Shown in pieces: positions 30,601 to 39,077 of a stretch of DNA of 64,000 nt. Under the pieces are notes generated by a model, which had not been told where the DNA came from, did no database searches, and saw only the letters and a program-made list of their open reading frames with translations. A program made the translations under genes and the position numbers. The stretch is taken from contig NZ_CP035952.1 in NCBI RefSeq assembly GCF_004214895.1, positions 2,118,501 through 2,182,500 of the forward strand. The letters are read 5' to 3'. How positions within the stretch are numbered: the stretch's first letter is position 1; each line of letters begins with the position of its first letter. The stretch comes from Pseudomonas tructae. GTDB taxonomy: Bacteria; Pseudomonadota; Gammaproteobacteria; Pseudomonadales; Pseudomonadaceae.

Positions 30601-30897
30601 ATGGAGAAAGGCACGCCTCATTGCAGGCTTTCAAAAGTCAGGGCGCTGCTTGAGGCCGGTCGGGTTCGCTCGACAGGCTCTGCGCTTGCGGATGCTGCAG
30701 CGTTGGGCCTGGATTTCGATCTGATGCTTGAGGTGGTTCATGCCCTGGACAGCAGGGATTTTCACAAGAGCATGACCACGCAGGCGGATCATCGAATCTG
30801 GCAAGACGTTTACCGTCCCAGCACCTGCTTCGGGCGGGTCTACCTGAAACTGACGGTAATCGATGATGTGCCCATCGTTTCCTTCAAGGAGTTGTGA
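30601..30897 (+). CDS. mqsR: Type II toxin MqsR (mRNA interferase)
   Basis: A 98-residue RelE-fold endoribonuclease of the MqsR family (E. coli MqsR is also 98 residues), cutting mRNA mainly at GCU/GCA sites. Recognisable: YKLSKVRALL-like start (CRLSKVRALLEAGRV), the conserved DFHKSMTT followed by WQDVY, and the C-terminal VYLKLTV--VPIVSFKEL. As in E. coli, the toxin gene precedes the antitoxin gene. Preceded by the AACCT/AGGTT operator. Confidence 0.93.
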   Translation: MEKGTPHCRLSKVRALLEAGRVRSTGSALADAAALGLDFDLMLEVVHALDSRDFHKSMTTQADHRIWQDVYRPSTCFGRVYLKLTVIDDVPIVSFKEL

Positions 30898-30899
30898 GG

Positions 30900-31301
30900 A
30901 TGAAATGTCCGGTTTGTGGCGCGGCCGAGTTGGTGAGTGGTACTCGTGACCTGTCGTATACCTACAAGGGTGAGACAACACGGGTGACCGACGTCACTGG
31001 AGATTTTTGCCCGGCCTGTGACGAACGGGTGCTCGGCGACCTGGAGTCCCGGCGCGTCAGTGCAGCCATGCTGGCGTTCAATCGGCAGGTCAATGCGGCG
31101 ACGGTCGATCCGCAGTTCATTGCCACGGTGCGCAAGAAACTGGCGCTCGATCAGCGTGAAGCCGCAGAAATATTCGGCGGTGGGGTCAATGCATTTTCCC
31201 GTTACGAAAACGGCAAAACCAAGCCTCCTGTGGCCCTGGTCAAATTGCTCAAGCTGCTGGATCGGCACCCCGAGCTGTTCGAAGAAGTCAGGACAGCCTG
31301 A
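30900..31301 (+). CDS. mqsA: Type II antitoxin MqsA (zinc-binding HTH regulator)
   Basis: A 133-residue MqsA/YgiT antitoxin. The N-terminal zinc domain has CPVC and CPAC pairs and binds the toxin; the C-terminal XRE-type HTH (LDQREAAEIFGGGVNAFSRYENGKTKPP) binds the operator and represses the operon. I chose the ATG at 30900, two bases past the mqsR stop, with AGGAG at the end of mqsR as ribosome site; a GTG at 30894 is possible but adds only two residues. Followed by a strong bidirectional terminator. Confidence 0.93.
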   Translation: MKCPVCGAAELVSGTRDLSYTYKGETTRVTDVTGDFCPACDERVLGDLESRRVSAAMLAFNRQVNAATVDPQFIATVRKKLALDQREAAEIFGGGVNAFSRYENGKTKPPVALVKLLKLLDRHPELFEEVRTA

Positions 31302-31310
31302 TCACGAATA

Positions 31311-31346
31311 AAAAAGCCCCCTGGCCGGATAGGCCTGGGGGCTTTT
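31311..31346. terminator. Bidirectional terminator between mqsA and the ETF-QO gene
   Basis: Stem AAAAGCCCCC / GGGGGCTTTT around a GGCC-containing loop, with A and T runs on the outer sides, so it can work for both convergent genes. Confidence 0.85.
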
Positions 31347-31364
31347 GTTTAGCGCCGGGCTGAC

Positions 31365-33029
31365 TTACATGTTCGGGTAAGTCGGGCCGCCGGCGCCTTC
31401 CGGGGTGACCCAGGTGATGTTCTGCGCAGGGTCCTTGATGTCACAGGTCTTGCAGTGCACACAGTTCTGGGCGTTGATCTGGAAGCGCTTGTTGCCGTCC
31501 TCTTGTGTCACCACTTCGTACACGCCGGCCGGGCAGTAGCGCTGGGCGGGCTCGTCGTACAGCGGCAGGTTGCTGCCGATCGGGATGCTCGGGTCGGTGA
31601 GTTTGAGGTGGCACGGTTGCTCTTCTTCATGGTTGGTGCTGGAGAGGAACACCGAGCTCAGCTTGTCGAAGCTCAGCTTGCCATCGGGTTTGGGGTAGTC
31701 GATTTTCTTCGAGTCGGCTGCAAGCTTGAGGCAGGCATAGTCCGGCTTGGTGTCGTGCAGGGTGAATGGCAGCTTGCCGCCGAACCAGTTCTGGTCAACG
31801 TAGTTGAATGCCGCACCAAAGATCGGCCCGAACTTGTGCATCGCCGGGCCGAAGTTACGGCTGGCGAACAGTTCTTCATGCAGCCAGCTGGCCTTGAACG
31901 CGTCGACATAGCTGTTGAGCTGGTCGCCGCCTTCGCTACCGGCCAGCAGGGCATCGGCCACCGCTTCAGCGGCGAGCATGCCGGACTTCATTGCGGTGTG
32001 GCTGCCCTTGATCTTGGCGAAGTTCAGGGTGCCGAGGTCGCAACCGATCAGTGCGCCGCCGTTGAAGACCATCTTCGGCAGCGAGTTCAGGCCGCCTTTG
32101 CAGATGGCGCGGGCGCCGTAGCTGATGCGCTTGCCGCCGTCGAGGTACTTGCTGATCACCGGGTGGTGTTTCAGGCGCTGGAACTCATCGAACGGCGACA
32201 GGTAGGCGTTGCTGTAGGACAGGTCAACGATCAGGCCGACCACCACCTGATTGTTTTCCAGGTGATAAAGGAACGAGCCACCGGTGTTCTCGGCGCTCAT
32301 TACATCCAGCGGCCAGCCGGCGGTGTGCACCACCAGGCCTTGCTCGTGCTTGGCCGGATCGATCTCCCAGATTTCTTTCAGGCCGATGCCGTAGTGCTGA
32401 ACGTCGGATTCGCTGTCGAGGTTGAAGCGCTTGATCAGTTGCTTGCCGATGTGGCCACGGCAGCCTTCGGCGAACAGGGTGTACTTGCCACGCAATTCCA
32501 TGCCCGGGGTGTACAGGCCTTCCTTGGGGTTGCCTTCACGGTCGACACCCAGATCGCCAGTGATGATCCCGCGGACCACGCCGTTTTCGTCGAACAGCGC
32601 TTCCTGGGCCGCGAAGCCTGGGTAGATCTCCACGCCCAGGTTCTCGGCTTGCTGGGCCAGCCAGCGGCACAGGTTGCCCAGCGAGATGATGTAGTTGCCT
32701 TCGTTGTGCATGGTCTTGGGCACGAACAGGTCAGGGACCTTGATCGAGCTGCCAGCATCCTTGAGCACGTAGATGTCGTCGCGTTTGACTTCGGTGTTGA
32801 GCGGGGCGCCGAGTTCTTTCCAGTCCGGGAACAGTTCGTTCAGGGCGCGCGGTTCGAACACCGCACCGGAGAGGATGTGGGCGCCGACTTCCGAGCCTTT
32901 CTCGACCACGCAGACGCTGATTTCGTTACCGGCTTCGGCGGCCTTCTGCTTCAGTCGGCAGGCGGCGGACAGGCCAGCCGGGCCAGCGCCGACAATGACC
33001 ACGTCGAATTCCATGTATTCGCGTTCCAC
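31365..33029 (-). CDS. Electron-transfer flavoprotein:ubiquinone oxidoreductase (ETF-QO)
   Basis: A 554-residue FAD and [4Fe-4S] enzyme on the inner membrane that moves electrons from reduced ETF (fatty-acid, branched-chain and choline-type dehydrogenases) to ubiquinone. FAD-binding GAGPAGLSAACRL lies near the N-terminus; the membrane/quinone region has GCDLGTLNFAKIKGSHTAMKSG; the C-terminal ferredoxin-like cluster is CVHCKTC with a fourth Cys in YCPAGVYE. I place the start at a GTG (33029) preceded by GGAGAGAA. Divergent from etfBA across 544 bp that contain a consensus sigma-70 promoter for this gene and a PsrA-like operator. Confidence 0.96.
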   Translation of the reverse strand: MEREYMEFDVVIVGAGPAGLSAACRLKQKAAEAGNEISVCVVEKGSEVGAHILSGAVFEPRALNELFPDWKELGAPLNTEVKRDDIYVLKDAGSSIKVPDLFVPKTMHNEGNYIISLGNLCRWLAQQAENLGVEIYPGFAAQEALFDENGVVRGIITGDLGVDREGNPKEGLYTPGMELRGKYTLFAEGCRGHIGKQLIKRFNLDSESDVQHYGIGLKEIWEIDPAKHEQGLVVHTAGWPLDVMSAENTGGSFLYHLENNQVVVGLIVDLSYSNAYLSPFDEFQRLKHHPVISKYLDGGKRISYGARAICKGGLNSLPKMVFNGGALIGCDLGTLNFAKIKGSHTAMKSGMLAAEAVADALLAGSEGGDQLNSYVDAFKASWLHEELFASRNFGPAMHKFGPIFGAAFNYVDQNWFGGKLPFTLHDTKPDYACLKLAADSKKIDYPKPDGKLSFDKLSSVFLSSTNHEEEQPCHLKLTDPSIPIGSNLPLYDEPAQRYCPAGVYEVVTQEDGNKRFQINAQNCVHCKTCDIKDPAQNITWVTPEGAGGPTYPNM

Positions 33030-33152
33030 AGGTTCTCTCCTACTCAAGGCTCATCGGTTTTTCTTTATTGGCGGGTGTCAGGCGGTCATTTTTCAGACGC
33101 TCGGGCTGTAGCTCGAGCGATGACGGACTACACCGCTTTCTCTTGGCCGCGC

Positions 33153-33181
33153 ATTATATCTACACCACTCGCGGGGTCCAA
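33153..33181 (-). promoter_or_regulatory. Sigma-70 promoter of the ETF-QO gene
   Basis: On the minus strand TTGGAC (33181-33176), 17-base spacer, TATAAT (33158-33153). Near-consensus, 124 bp upstream of the start codon. Confidence 0.75.
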
Positions 33182-33183
33182 TA

Positions 33184-33197
33184 CAAACGTTTGTTTG
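33184..33197. promoter_or_regulatory. PsrA-like operator at the ETF-QO promoter
   Basis: CAAAC-GTTT-GTTTG fits the C/GAAAC-N4-GTTTG/C motif of the fatty-acid-responsive TetR repressor PsrA of pseudomonads. It abuts the -35 hexamer of the ETF-QO promoter. Assignment is by motif only. Confidence 0.5.
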
Positions 33198-33573
33198 AAT
33201 TTGCCGCAGGCCAGTAAAATCAAAGAAGCGCGGCGTGAAGCTGACCGGTTTGCCGTATTGACCGGATTGGGCGTTACGGTCAAGATACGAGCGGTTTTGC
33301 GCTCGCCGTAGGCTGACCGTCGGATGCAGGAGCACCCCTAAAAACCAGGCGAAAAGCAGGGCAGTTACGCCACAACCCGCTTTGTAGTGGAGTTTACACG
33401 CCACGACAAATTATGACCCACGGGTTTTGCAACTGACAGGCCGAATCGAGACTGCTGGGTCAGGGTTAAATTCGTCCGCCTGTGATCGTTTTTAGAGGTG
33501 CCCTTGTACCCACGCGCAATCGCCGGGTTTGCCCCAGGCGACATTCTTTTCACCGGAGAGTAACGAGGAATCC

Positions 33574-34323
33574 ATGAAGGTTCTTGTAGCTGTCAAACGA
33601 GTGGTCGACTATAACGTCAAGGTTCGCGTCAAGGCGGACAACTCCGGCGTAGACCTTGCTAACGTCAAGATGTCCATGAACCCCTTCTGCGAAATCGCCG
33701 TAGAAGAAGCCGTACGCCTGAAAGAGAAGGGTGTTGCGAGCGAAATCGTCGTCGTTACCGTCGGCCCGGCCACTGCCCAGGAGCAACTGCGTACTGCCCT
33801 GGCACTGGGTGCCGACCGCGCCATCCTGGTCGAGTCGGCTGAAGAGCTGACTTCGCTGGCCGTGGCCAAGCTGCTCAAGGCAGTGGTCGACAAAGAGCAA
33901 CCGCAGTTGGTGATCCTTGGCAAGCAAGCCATCGACAGCGACAACAACCAGACTGGCCAGATGCTGGCTGCGCTGAGCGGCTACGCCCAGGGCACCTTCG
34001 CCTCCAAGGTCGAAGTGGCAGGTGACAAGGTCAACGTCACCCGCGAAATCGACGGCGGCCTGCAGACCGTTGCGCTGAACCTGCCCGCCATCGTCACCAC
34101 CGACCTGCGCCTGAACGAGCCACGCTACGCGTCGCTGCCGAACATCATGAAGGCCAAGAAGAAGCCGCTGGAGACCGTTACTCCAGACGCGTTGGGCGTT
34201 TCCACCGCCTCTACCAACAAGACCCTGAAAGTCGAAGCGCCGGCTGCCCGCAGCGCCGGTATCAAGGTCAAGTCGGTTGCTGAACTGGTCGAGAAACTGA
34301 AGAACGAGGCGAAGGTAATCTAA
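33574..34323 (+). CDS. etfB: Electron-transfer flavoprotein beta subunit EtfB
   Basis: A 249-residue beta subunit of the heterodimeric ETF, which takes electrons from acyl-CoA and other dehydrogenases and passes them to ETF-QO. It begins [19 protein letters not shown] and contains the ETF-beta signature region [11 protein letters not shown] and the loop [14 protein letters not shown] that binds AMP. The ATG at 33574 has GAGGAA upstream; the frame opens earlier at 33529 but without homology. The stop TAA is followed directly by the etfA ATG. Confidence 0.97.
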   Translation: MKVLVAVKRVVDYNVKVRVKADNSGVDLANVKMSMNPFCEIAVEEAVRLKEKGVASEIVVVTVGPATAQEQLRTALALGADRAILVESAEELTSLAVAKLLKAVVDKEQPQLVILGKQAIDSDNNQTGQMLAALSGYAQGTFASKVEVAGDKVNVTREIDGGLQTVALNLPAIVTTDLRLNEPRYASLPNIMKAKKKPLETVTPDALGVSTASTNKTLKVEAPAARSAGIKVKSVAELVEKLKNEAKVI

Positions 34324-35253
34324 ATGACTATCCTGGTTATCGCTGAACACGAAAACGGTGCCGTTGCCCCGGCCACCCTGAACACTGTTGCTGCTGCCGC
34401 CAAGATCGGTGGCGACATCCATGTACTGGTCGCAGGCGCAAGCGTCGGTGGCGTCGCTGAAGCTGCTGCCAAGATCGCCGGCGTTGCCAAGGTCTTGGTT
34501 GCCGACAACGCCGCCTACGCTCACCAACTGCCAGAGAACGTCGCTCCGCTGGTAGCCGAGCTGGGCAAGGGCTATAGCCACGTCCTGGCACCTGCCACCT
34601 CCAACGGCAAGAACATCCTGCCGCGCGTTGCCGCACTGCTGGACGTCGACCAGATCTCCGAAATCATTTCGGTCGAATCGGCTGACACCTTCAAGCGTCC
34701 GATCTACGCCGGCAACGCCATTGCCACCGTGCAATCGAACGCTGCCGTCAAGGTCATCACCGTGCGCGCCACCGGCTTTGACGCCGTTGCCGCCGAGGGT
34801 GGTTCGGCAGCCGTTGAAGCCGTCGCTGCTGCTCACGATGCGGGCAAGTCGGCGTTCGTTGGCGAAGAGCTGGCCAAGTCCGACCGTCCTGAGCTGACCG
34901 CTGCCAAGATCGTCGTTTCCGGCGGCCGCGGCATGCAGAACGGTGACAACTTCAAGCACCTGTACGCCCTGGCCGACAAGCTCGGCGCTGCTGTTGGCGC
35001 TTCGCGCGCTGCGGTCGACGCAGGTTTCGTACCCAACGACATGCAGGTCGGTCAGACCGGCAAGATCGTTGCGCCTCAGCTGTATATCGCCGTCGGTATT
35101 TCCGGCGCGATCCAGCACCTGGCCGGCATGAAAGACTCCAAAGTGATCGTTGCGATCAACAAGGACGAAGAAGCGCCGATCTTCCAGGTGGCCGACTACG
35201 GCCTGGTGGCTGACCTGTTCGAAGCCATCCCTGAGCTGGAGAAGCTGGTTTAA
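34324..35253 (+). CDS. etfA: Electron-transfer flavoprotein alpha subunit EtfA
   Basis: A 309-residue alpha subunit that carries the FAD of ETF. The FAD-binding C-terminal half shows [56 protein letters not shown] and a final [12 protein letters not shown]. Adjacent to etfB with no gap, and followed by a very long terminator hairpin. Partner of the divergent ETF-QO. Confidence 0.97.
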   Translation: MTILVIAEHENGAVAPATLNTVAAAAKIGGDIHVLVAGASVGGVAEAAAKIAGVAKVLVADNAAYAHQLPENVAPLVAELGKGYSHVLAPATSNGKNILPRVAALLDVDQISEIISVESADTFKRPIYAGNAIATVQSNAAVKVITVRATGFDAVAAEGGSAAVEAVAAAHDAGKSAFVGEELAKSDRPELTAAKIVVSGGRGMQNGDNFKHLYALADKLGAAVGASRAAVDAGFVPNDMQVGQTGKIVAPQLYIAVGISGAIQHLAGMKDSKVIVAINKDEEAPIFQVADYGLVADLFEAIPELEKLV

Positions 35254-35276
35254 TCCAGCCGCTTCACTTATAAAAG

Positions 35277-35337
35277 AGCCCGGTCCGTCCGGGCTGTGCA
35301 GGCCCGCCTTGCACAGCCCGGACGGACCGGGCTTTTT
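35277..35337 (+). terminator. Long perfect hairpin terminator after etfA
   Basis: A 24-bp perfect stem (35277-35300 with 35310-35333), 9-base loop, then a T run. Much longer than a usual intrinsic terminator. Confidence 0.9.
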
Positions 35338-35367
35338 CATTGAGGGTAACAGTTGGGGAGTCGTTGC

Positions 35368-36192
35368 ATGGGATGGCGTGGCCGGATTAGCACGGCATTG
35401 GTGTTCGCTACGGTACTGATGCCGTTGCACGCCTGGGCGGTGGGGAAGTGCGAGCGGCTGGTGGCTACCGGCAGCCCTGATGCGCCGCCATACTCATGGC
35501 GTGACCCGCAAGACCCCAAGCACCTGATGGGCGCCAACGTCGACCTGTTCAAGCAGGTTGCCGGCGAGTTGGGCCTGAAGGTTGAAGTGCTCGACAGCGG
35601 CAGTCGTAGCCAGGCGCTGGAAGAGGTGCGCAGTGGGCGTGTCGACCTGCTGATCGATTCACCCTTCGCGGTGGCCGAGTTGACCACGGTCGACTTCGTT
35701 CACCCCTCGTTGCTGAGCAACGAGTATGTGGTCTGGACCCGTCATGATTCGCCAATGGTCTACAACACCCTGGCGGACCTGCATGAACATCAGGGCAGCG
35801 TGTCGGAAAAGGCGCGCATGACCCCCGAGTTTACCGCTTACGCCAAGAGTCAGTTGAAGCTTGCGCCTGCGCAGAACCTGACCCAGGCTTTCCAGAAGTT
35901 GCTGCTCGGCCAGGTCGACTATGTACTGGCTGGCCGCTACGCCGGCATGGCCATGGCTCAGACCCTGGGTATGAGCAATGAGCTGATTGCCCGTGGCTTG
36001 CCCCTTGATCGTCCGGGCCTGTACCTGGCGCTGTCGCATAATTCAGCGTGCAATGACGCCTGGTTGCGCGGACAACTGGCAAAAAAGCTGACAGAATTGC
36101 CGGCCTCCGGCGTGTCCCAGGCGGTGCTGCAACGGAATGTCGAGCACTGGAAAGTGCAGATGCAGGCGCCGCTGGATGCCCCTAAACAGTAG
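35368..36192 (+). CDS. Periplasmic solute-binding protein, family 3
   Basis: A 274-residue periplasmic binding protein like those of polar amino-acid ABC importers. Signal peptide 1-24 (ending HAWA), then the family-3 start CERLVATGSPDAPPYSW, the GANVDLFKQVAGELGLKVE region and SGRVDLLIDSPF. No permease or ATPase gene is adjacent, so it is an orphan or works with a distant transporter; a sensory or other role is possible. Start chosen at ATG 35368 with GGGGAG upstream. Confidence 0.82.
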   Translation: MGWRGRISTALVFATVLMPLHAWAVGKCERLVATGSPDAPPYSWRDPQDPKHLMGANVDLFKQVAGELGLKVEVLDSGSRSQALEEVRSGRVDLLIDSPFAVAELTTVDFVHPSLLSNEYVVWTRHDSPMVYNTLADLHEHQGSVSEKARMTPEFTAYAKSQLKLAPAQNLTQAFQKLLLGQVDYVLAGRYAGMAMAQTLGMSNELIARGLPLDRPGLYLALSHNSACNDAWLRGQLAKKLTELPASGVSQAVLQRNVEHWKVQMQAPLDAPKQ

Positions 36193-36201
36193 GAAAATTG
36201 C

Positions 36202-36555
36202 GTGAGAACTCATTCACTATTCGCCGTTCTGGCATTGCTGGCCCTGGCCGGGTGCGCCAACGATCCGGCCCCCAATGAACAGCTGCGCCTGTCCGAACAG
36301 GCGCTGGAGCAGGCCAGGGCGGTGGGCGCCACCGACGAGGTGGCAGAGCTGAAGCTGGCTGAAGACAAGCTGGCCCGGGCCCGCACCAACATGGCCAGCG
36401 AATCCTTCCGCGATGCGCGCATGCGCGCCGAACAGGCTGAGCTGGATGCGCGCCTGGCCGAGGCGCGGGTGCTGACGGTCAAAAGCAAGGAGCAGCTGGA
36501 CTTGCTGCAGTCGCGGGTCAATCGCCTGCGTAAACAGTTGGGAGAGCAGCGGTGA
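36202..36555 (+). CDS. DUF4398 lipoprotein
   Basis: A 117-residue lipoprotein: signal peptide with lipobox LAGC (Cys about 18), followed by an Ala/Glu/Arg-rich helical region that is probably coiled coil (DUF4398). GTG start at 36202 with AGGAAAA upstream. It overlaps the following OmpA-type gene by 4 bp, so the two are co-translated and their products probably work together in the periplasm or at the outer membrane. Function unknown. Confidence 0.82.
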   Translation: MRTHSLFAVLALLALAGCANDPAPNEQLRLSEQALEQARAVGATDEVAELKLAEDKLARARTNMASESFRDARMRAEQAELDARLAEARVLTVKSKEQLDLLQSRVNRLRKQLGEQR

Positions 36556-37361
36556 GTTCGATCAAACCTTTGGCGGCACTGTTGTTGATCGCTGTTGCCG
36601 GCCTGCAGGGCTGCGCCAGCCAGCGTAGCGAGACGGCGCTGGATGAGGCTACGGCCAAGTTCGAGGCGGTAAAGGATGACTCCGATGTGTTGCGCAGCGC
36701 GCCGCGTGACGTGATCCGTGCCGGTGAATCCCTGGCCCGGGCCGAGCGCCTGTCCAGCTACCTGGGCACTGGTGCCGATGTGCGCCACTACGCCTACCTG
36801 AGTCAGCGCTACAGCGACATCGCCCGTGAGCACAGCAACCTGGTGCTCAATCAGGAGCGGCTGGCCAAGCTCGAGCTTGAGCGTCAGCGCCTGCAACTGG
36901 CCTTGCGCGAGGCCAAGCTTGCCAGTGTGCAGCAGCAGGGCAAGTGGCTAGAAGCACAGATCGTCAGCCTGGCCACCGAACAGAGCGACCGTGGCCTGGT
37001 CATGACCCTGGGCGACGTGCTGTTCGATACCGGGCATGCGGAGCTGAAGAACTCCGCCAGCCGCACCGTGCTCAAGTTGGTGCAGTTCCTCCAGCTTAAC
37101 CCCAAGCGGATCGTGCGGATCGAGGGCTACACCGACAGCACCGGTGCGCCGGAAGACAACCTCAAGTTGTCCCGGGATCGGGCGCAGGCAGTGGCGGACC
37201 TGCTGATCGATCTGGGTGTCGATGAAAAGCGCATCCAGGTCGAAGGTTATGGCGACCAGTATCCGGTTGAGGCCAACGCCTCGGAGCGGGGCAGGGCGCA
37301 AAACCGCCGGGTCGAGATCGTCTTCTCGGACGAAAAAGGCAAGCTTGGCGCCGCACGCTGA
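36552..37361 (+). CDS. DUF4398/OmpA-family outer-membrane lipoprotein
   Basis: A 269-residue lipoprotein: lipobox LQGC (Cys about 21), a DUF4398-like helical region (about 25-145), and a C-terminal OmpA peptidoglycan-binding domain (about 150-262) with the motif LGDVLFDTGHAEL, EGYTDSTG, LSRDRAQAVADLL and GRAQNRRVEI. It should tether the outer membrane to peptidoglycan. Starts at a GTG overlapping the previous gene; followed by a terminator. The N-terminal helical parts of the two proteins look related, suggesting duplication. Confidence 0.87.
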   Translation: MSSIKPLAALLLIAVAGLQGCASQRSETALDEATAKFEAVKDDSDVLRSAPRDVIRAGESLARAERLSSYLGTGADVRHYAYLSQRYSDIAREHSNLVLNQERLAKLELERQRLQLALREAKLASVQQQGKWLEAQIVSLATEQSDRGLVMTLGDVLFDTGHAELKNSASRTVLKLVQFLQLNPKRIVRIEGYTDSTGAPEDNLKLSRDRAQAVADLLIDLGVDEKRIQVEGYGDQYPVEANASERGRAQNRRVEIVFSDEKGKLGAAR

Positions 37362-37374
37362 GTAATAGATGAAG

Positions 37375-37407
37375 AAGCCCGGAGGCTGCATGGCTCCGGG
37401 TTTTTTT
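37375..37407 (+). terminator. Terminator after the OmpA-family lipoprotein gene
   Basis: Stem CCCGGAG / CTCCGGG with a 9-base loop, followed by seven T. Confidence 0.85.
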
Positions 37408-37484
37408 ATGGGCGATAGTCTGGTGGTGACAAATGGCTTGTCGCAGCCTTTGTCACGCAACTGTATTGTCGACTATTCTGCAAT

Positions 37485-37516
37485 CTGTCCCAGTACACTT
37501 TGCAACTGTTCCGGTA
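37485..37516 (+). promoter_or_regulatory. Direct repeats before the MocR-type gene
   Basis: CTGTCCCAGTA (37485-37495) and CTGTTCCGGTA (37506-37516) match at 9 of 11 positions and start 21 bp apart (two helix turns). A weaker CTGTATTGTC lies at 37461. MocR-type regulators often bind direct repeats in their own promoters, so this is a candidate autoregulatory operator. Confidence 0.45.
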
Positions 37517-37576
37517 TTCTTGCTTGAAATAGAGCCGTACAAAAACAACTACATTGCCTGCGTTTCGAGACTGATC

Positions 37577-39022
37577 ATGACCAACCTGTTGCTCTACCAG
37601 CGCATCGCCCAGCAACTGGCTGAAGATATTCGCCGCGGCGTGTATCAACCGGGTGAGCGGGTGCCTTCGGTACGCAAGATGAGTTCGCAGCTCAATGTCA
37701 GCCATGCAACCGTGTTGCAGGCCTATGCCAACCTCGAAGATCAGGGTCTGATCCGTGCGCGGCCGCAGTCTGGCTACTATGTGCACCAGACACCGGCGCT
37801 GACCGCGCAGACGCCGGATATTGCCCGAGTCGAGCGCCCGGGGCTGGTAACGCGCAGCAGTATTATCCAGCAGGTGTTGACTGAGGCTCGGCGCGATGGG
37901 GTGTTCCCCTTCGGTGCTGCGGTGCCCCATGTGGACTACCTGCCGGTGCGGGCACTGCACCAGCAGTTGGCCAAGGTGACCCGCTTTCATAGCCCGCGGG
38001 CCTTCAGTTACATGTTCAGCCCGGGCTTCGAGCCACTGCGTCGGCAGATCGCCATTCGCATGCGCGATGCCGGCGTGGTGGTCGACCCCAGTGAAGTGGT
38101 GGTCACCCATGGCTGCGTCGATGCCCTGCAGATGTCGTTACGGGTGCTGACCCGACCGGGCGACCTGATCGCCGCCGAGTCGCCGACCTATTACGGCTTG
38201 CTGCAACTGGCCGACCTGCTTGGCTTGAAAGTGATCGAAATTCCCAGTGATCCGTCCACCGGTATCAGTCTTGAGGCCCTGCAGCTGGCGGCTAACCAGT
38301 GGTCGATCAAGGCCCTGGTACTGACCGCGCGCCTGAGCAATCCGCTGGGTGGCACCATTCCGGAAGATCGGCAGAAGCAGTTGTTGCGCCTGGCGTCGGA
38401 TTTTGACATTCAGATCATCGAAGACGACATCTATGGCGAACTGATGTTCGAGCAGGGCAAGACCAAGGCGCTCAAGGCTTTCGATCGACTGGGGCGAGTA
38501 ATTTATTGTTCGAGCTTTTCCAAGACCCTGTCGCCCGGTGTGCGGATCGGCTGGATGGTTGCCGGCAAATATCAGGCAGAAATCCAGCGTTTGCAGACCT
38601 TTACCACCCACTCAGCCTGCAGTGTGACGCAGATGGGGGTGGCGTCGTACCTGGAAAATGGCGGTTATGACCGGCATCTGCGCTACATCCGTCAGGAATA
38701 CCGGAAAAATCTCAGTGCCTACCAGTTGGCCGTGCAGCAACACTTCCCGGAGGGTACACAGATGACCCGGCCAACTGGCGGATTCATCCTCTGGGTCAGC
38801 CTGCCGGGGCGGGTCAATACCCAGGAGCTGCATGTGCGCGCATTGCAGCAGGGCATCAGTATTGCGCCGGGGCTGATCTTCAGTAACACCGAGCAGTTCA
38901 ACCACTGCATTCGCCTGAACTGCGGCATCCCCTGGAACCGTGAAGCGGAGCGAGCAGTGATGACCCTGGGCATGCTGGCCAGCCAGCTGTGCCAGGAATC
39001 TGCCTCGGGCGCGTTTTTCTAG
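37577..39022 (+). CDS. MocR/PdxR-type GntR regulator with aminotransferase domain
   Basis: A 481-residue transcription factor: GntR winged helix at about 1-75 (ERVPSVRKMSSQLNVSHATVLQAYANLEDQGLI) and a class I PLP aminotransferase-like domain (about 110-470) with SNPLGGTIP, EDDIYGEL and the Schiff-base lysine in SSFSKTLSPGVRIGW. Such proteins sense PLP or amino-compound adducts instead of catalysing transamination in the cell. Start taken at ATG 37577, where the HTH begins; the frame is open 48 codons further up but that part is unconserved. The controlled pathway cannot be told from its neighbours. Confidence 0.88.
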   Translation: MTNLLLYQRIAQQLAEDIRRGVYQPGERVPSVRKMSSQLNVSHATVLQAYANLEDQGLIRARPQSGYYVHQTPALTAQTPDIARVERPGLVTRSSIIQQVLTEARRDGVFPFGAAVPHVDYLPVRALHQQLAKVTRFHSPRAFSYMFSPGFEPLRRQIAIRMRDAGVVVDPSEVVVTHGCVDALQMSLRVLTRPGDLIAAESPTYYGLLQLADLLGLKVIEIPSDPSTGISLEALQLAANQWSIKALVLTARLSNPLGGTIPEDRQKQLLRLASDFDIQIIEDDIYGELMFEQGKTKALKAFDRLGRVIYCSSFSKTLSPGVRIGWMVAGKYQAEIQRLQTFTTHSACSVTQMGVASYLENGGYDRHLRYIRQEYRKNLSAYQLAVQQHFPEGTQMTRPTGGFILWVSLPGRVNTQELHVRALQQGISIAPGLIFSNTEQFNHCIRLNCGIPWNREAERAVMTLGMLASQLCQESASGAFF

Positions 39023-39077
39023 ACTTGCCAGTCGTGTCGGGAACGGGGAGCATAAGCACTTTTAGGGATAATCGTCG

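Larger units (their letters stand above)
33030..33573. other. Divergent intergenic region between ETF-QO and etfB
   Basis: 544 bp without a convincing gene. It holds the ETF-QO promoter (33153-33181) and the CAAAC/GTTTG operator (33184-33197). The etfB side has a good ribosome site (GAGGAA before 33574), but I could not read a clear -35/-10 pair for etfB. A short hairpin-like segment, GCGGTTTTGCGC near 33292, is the only other structure noticed. Confidence 0.6.
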
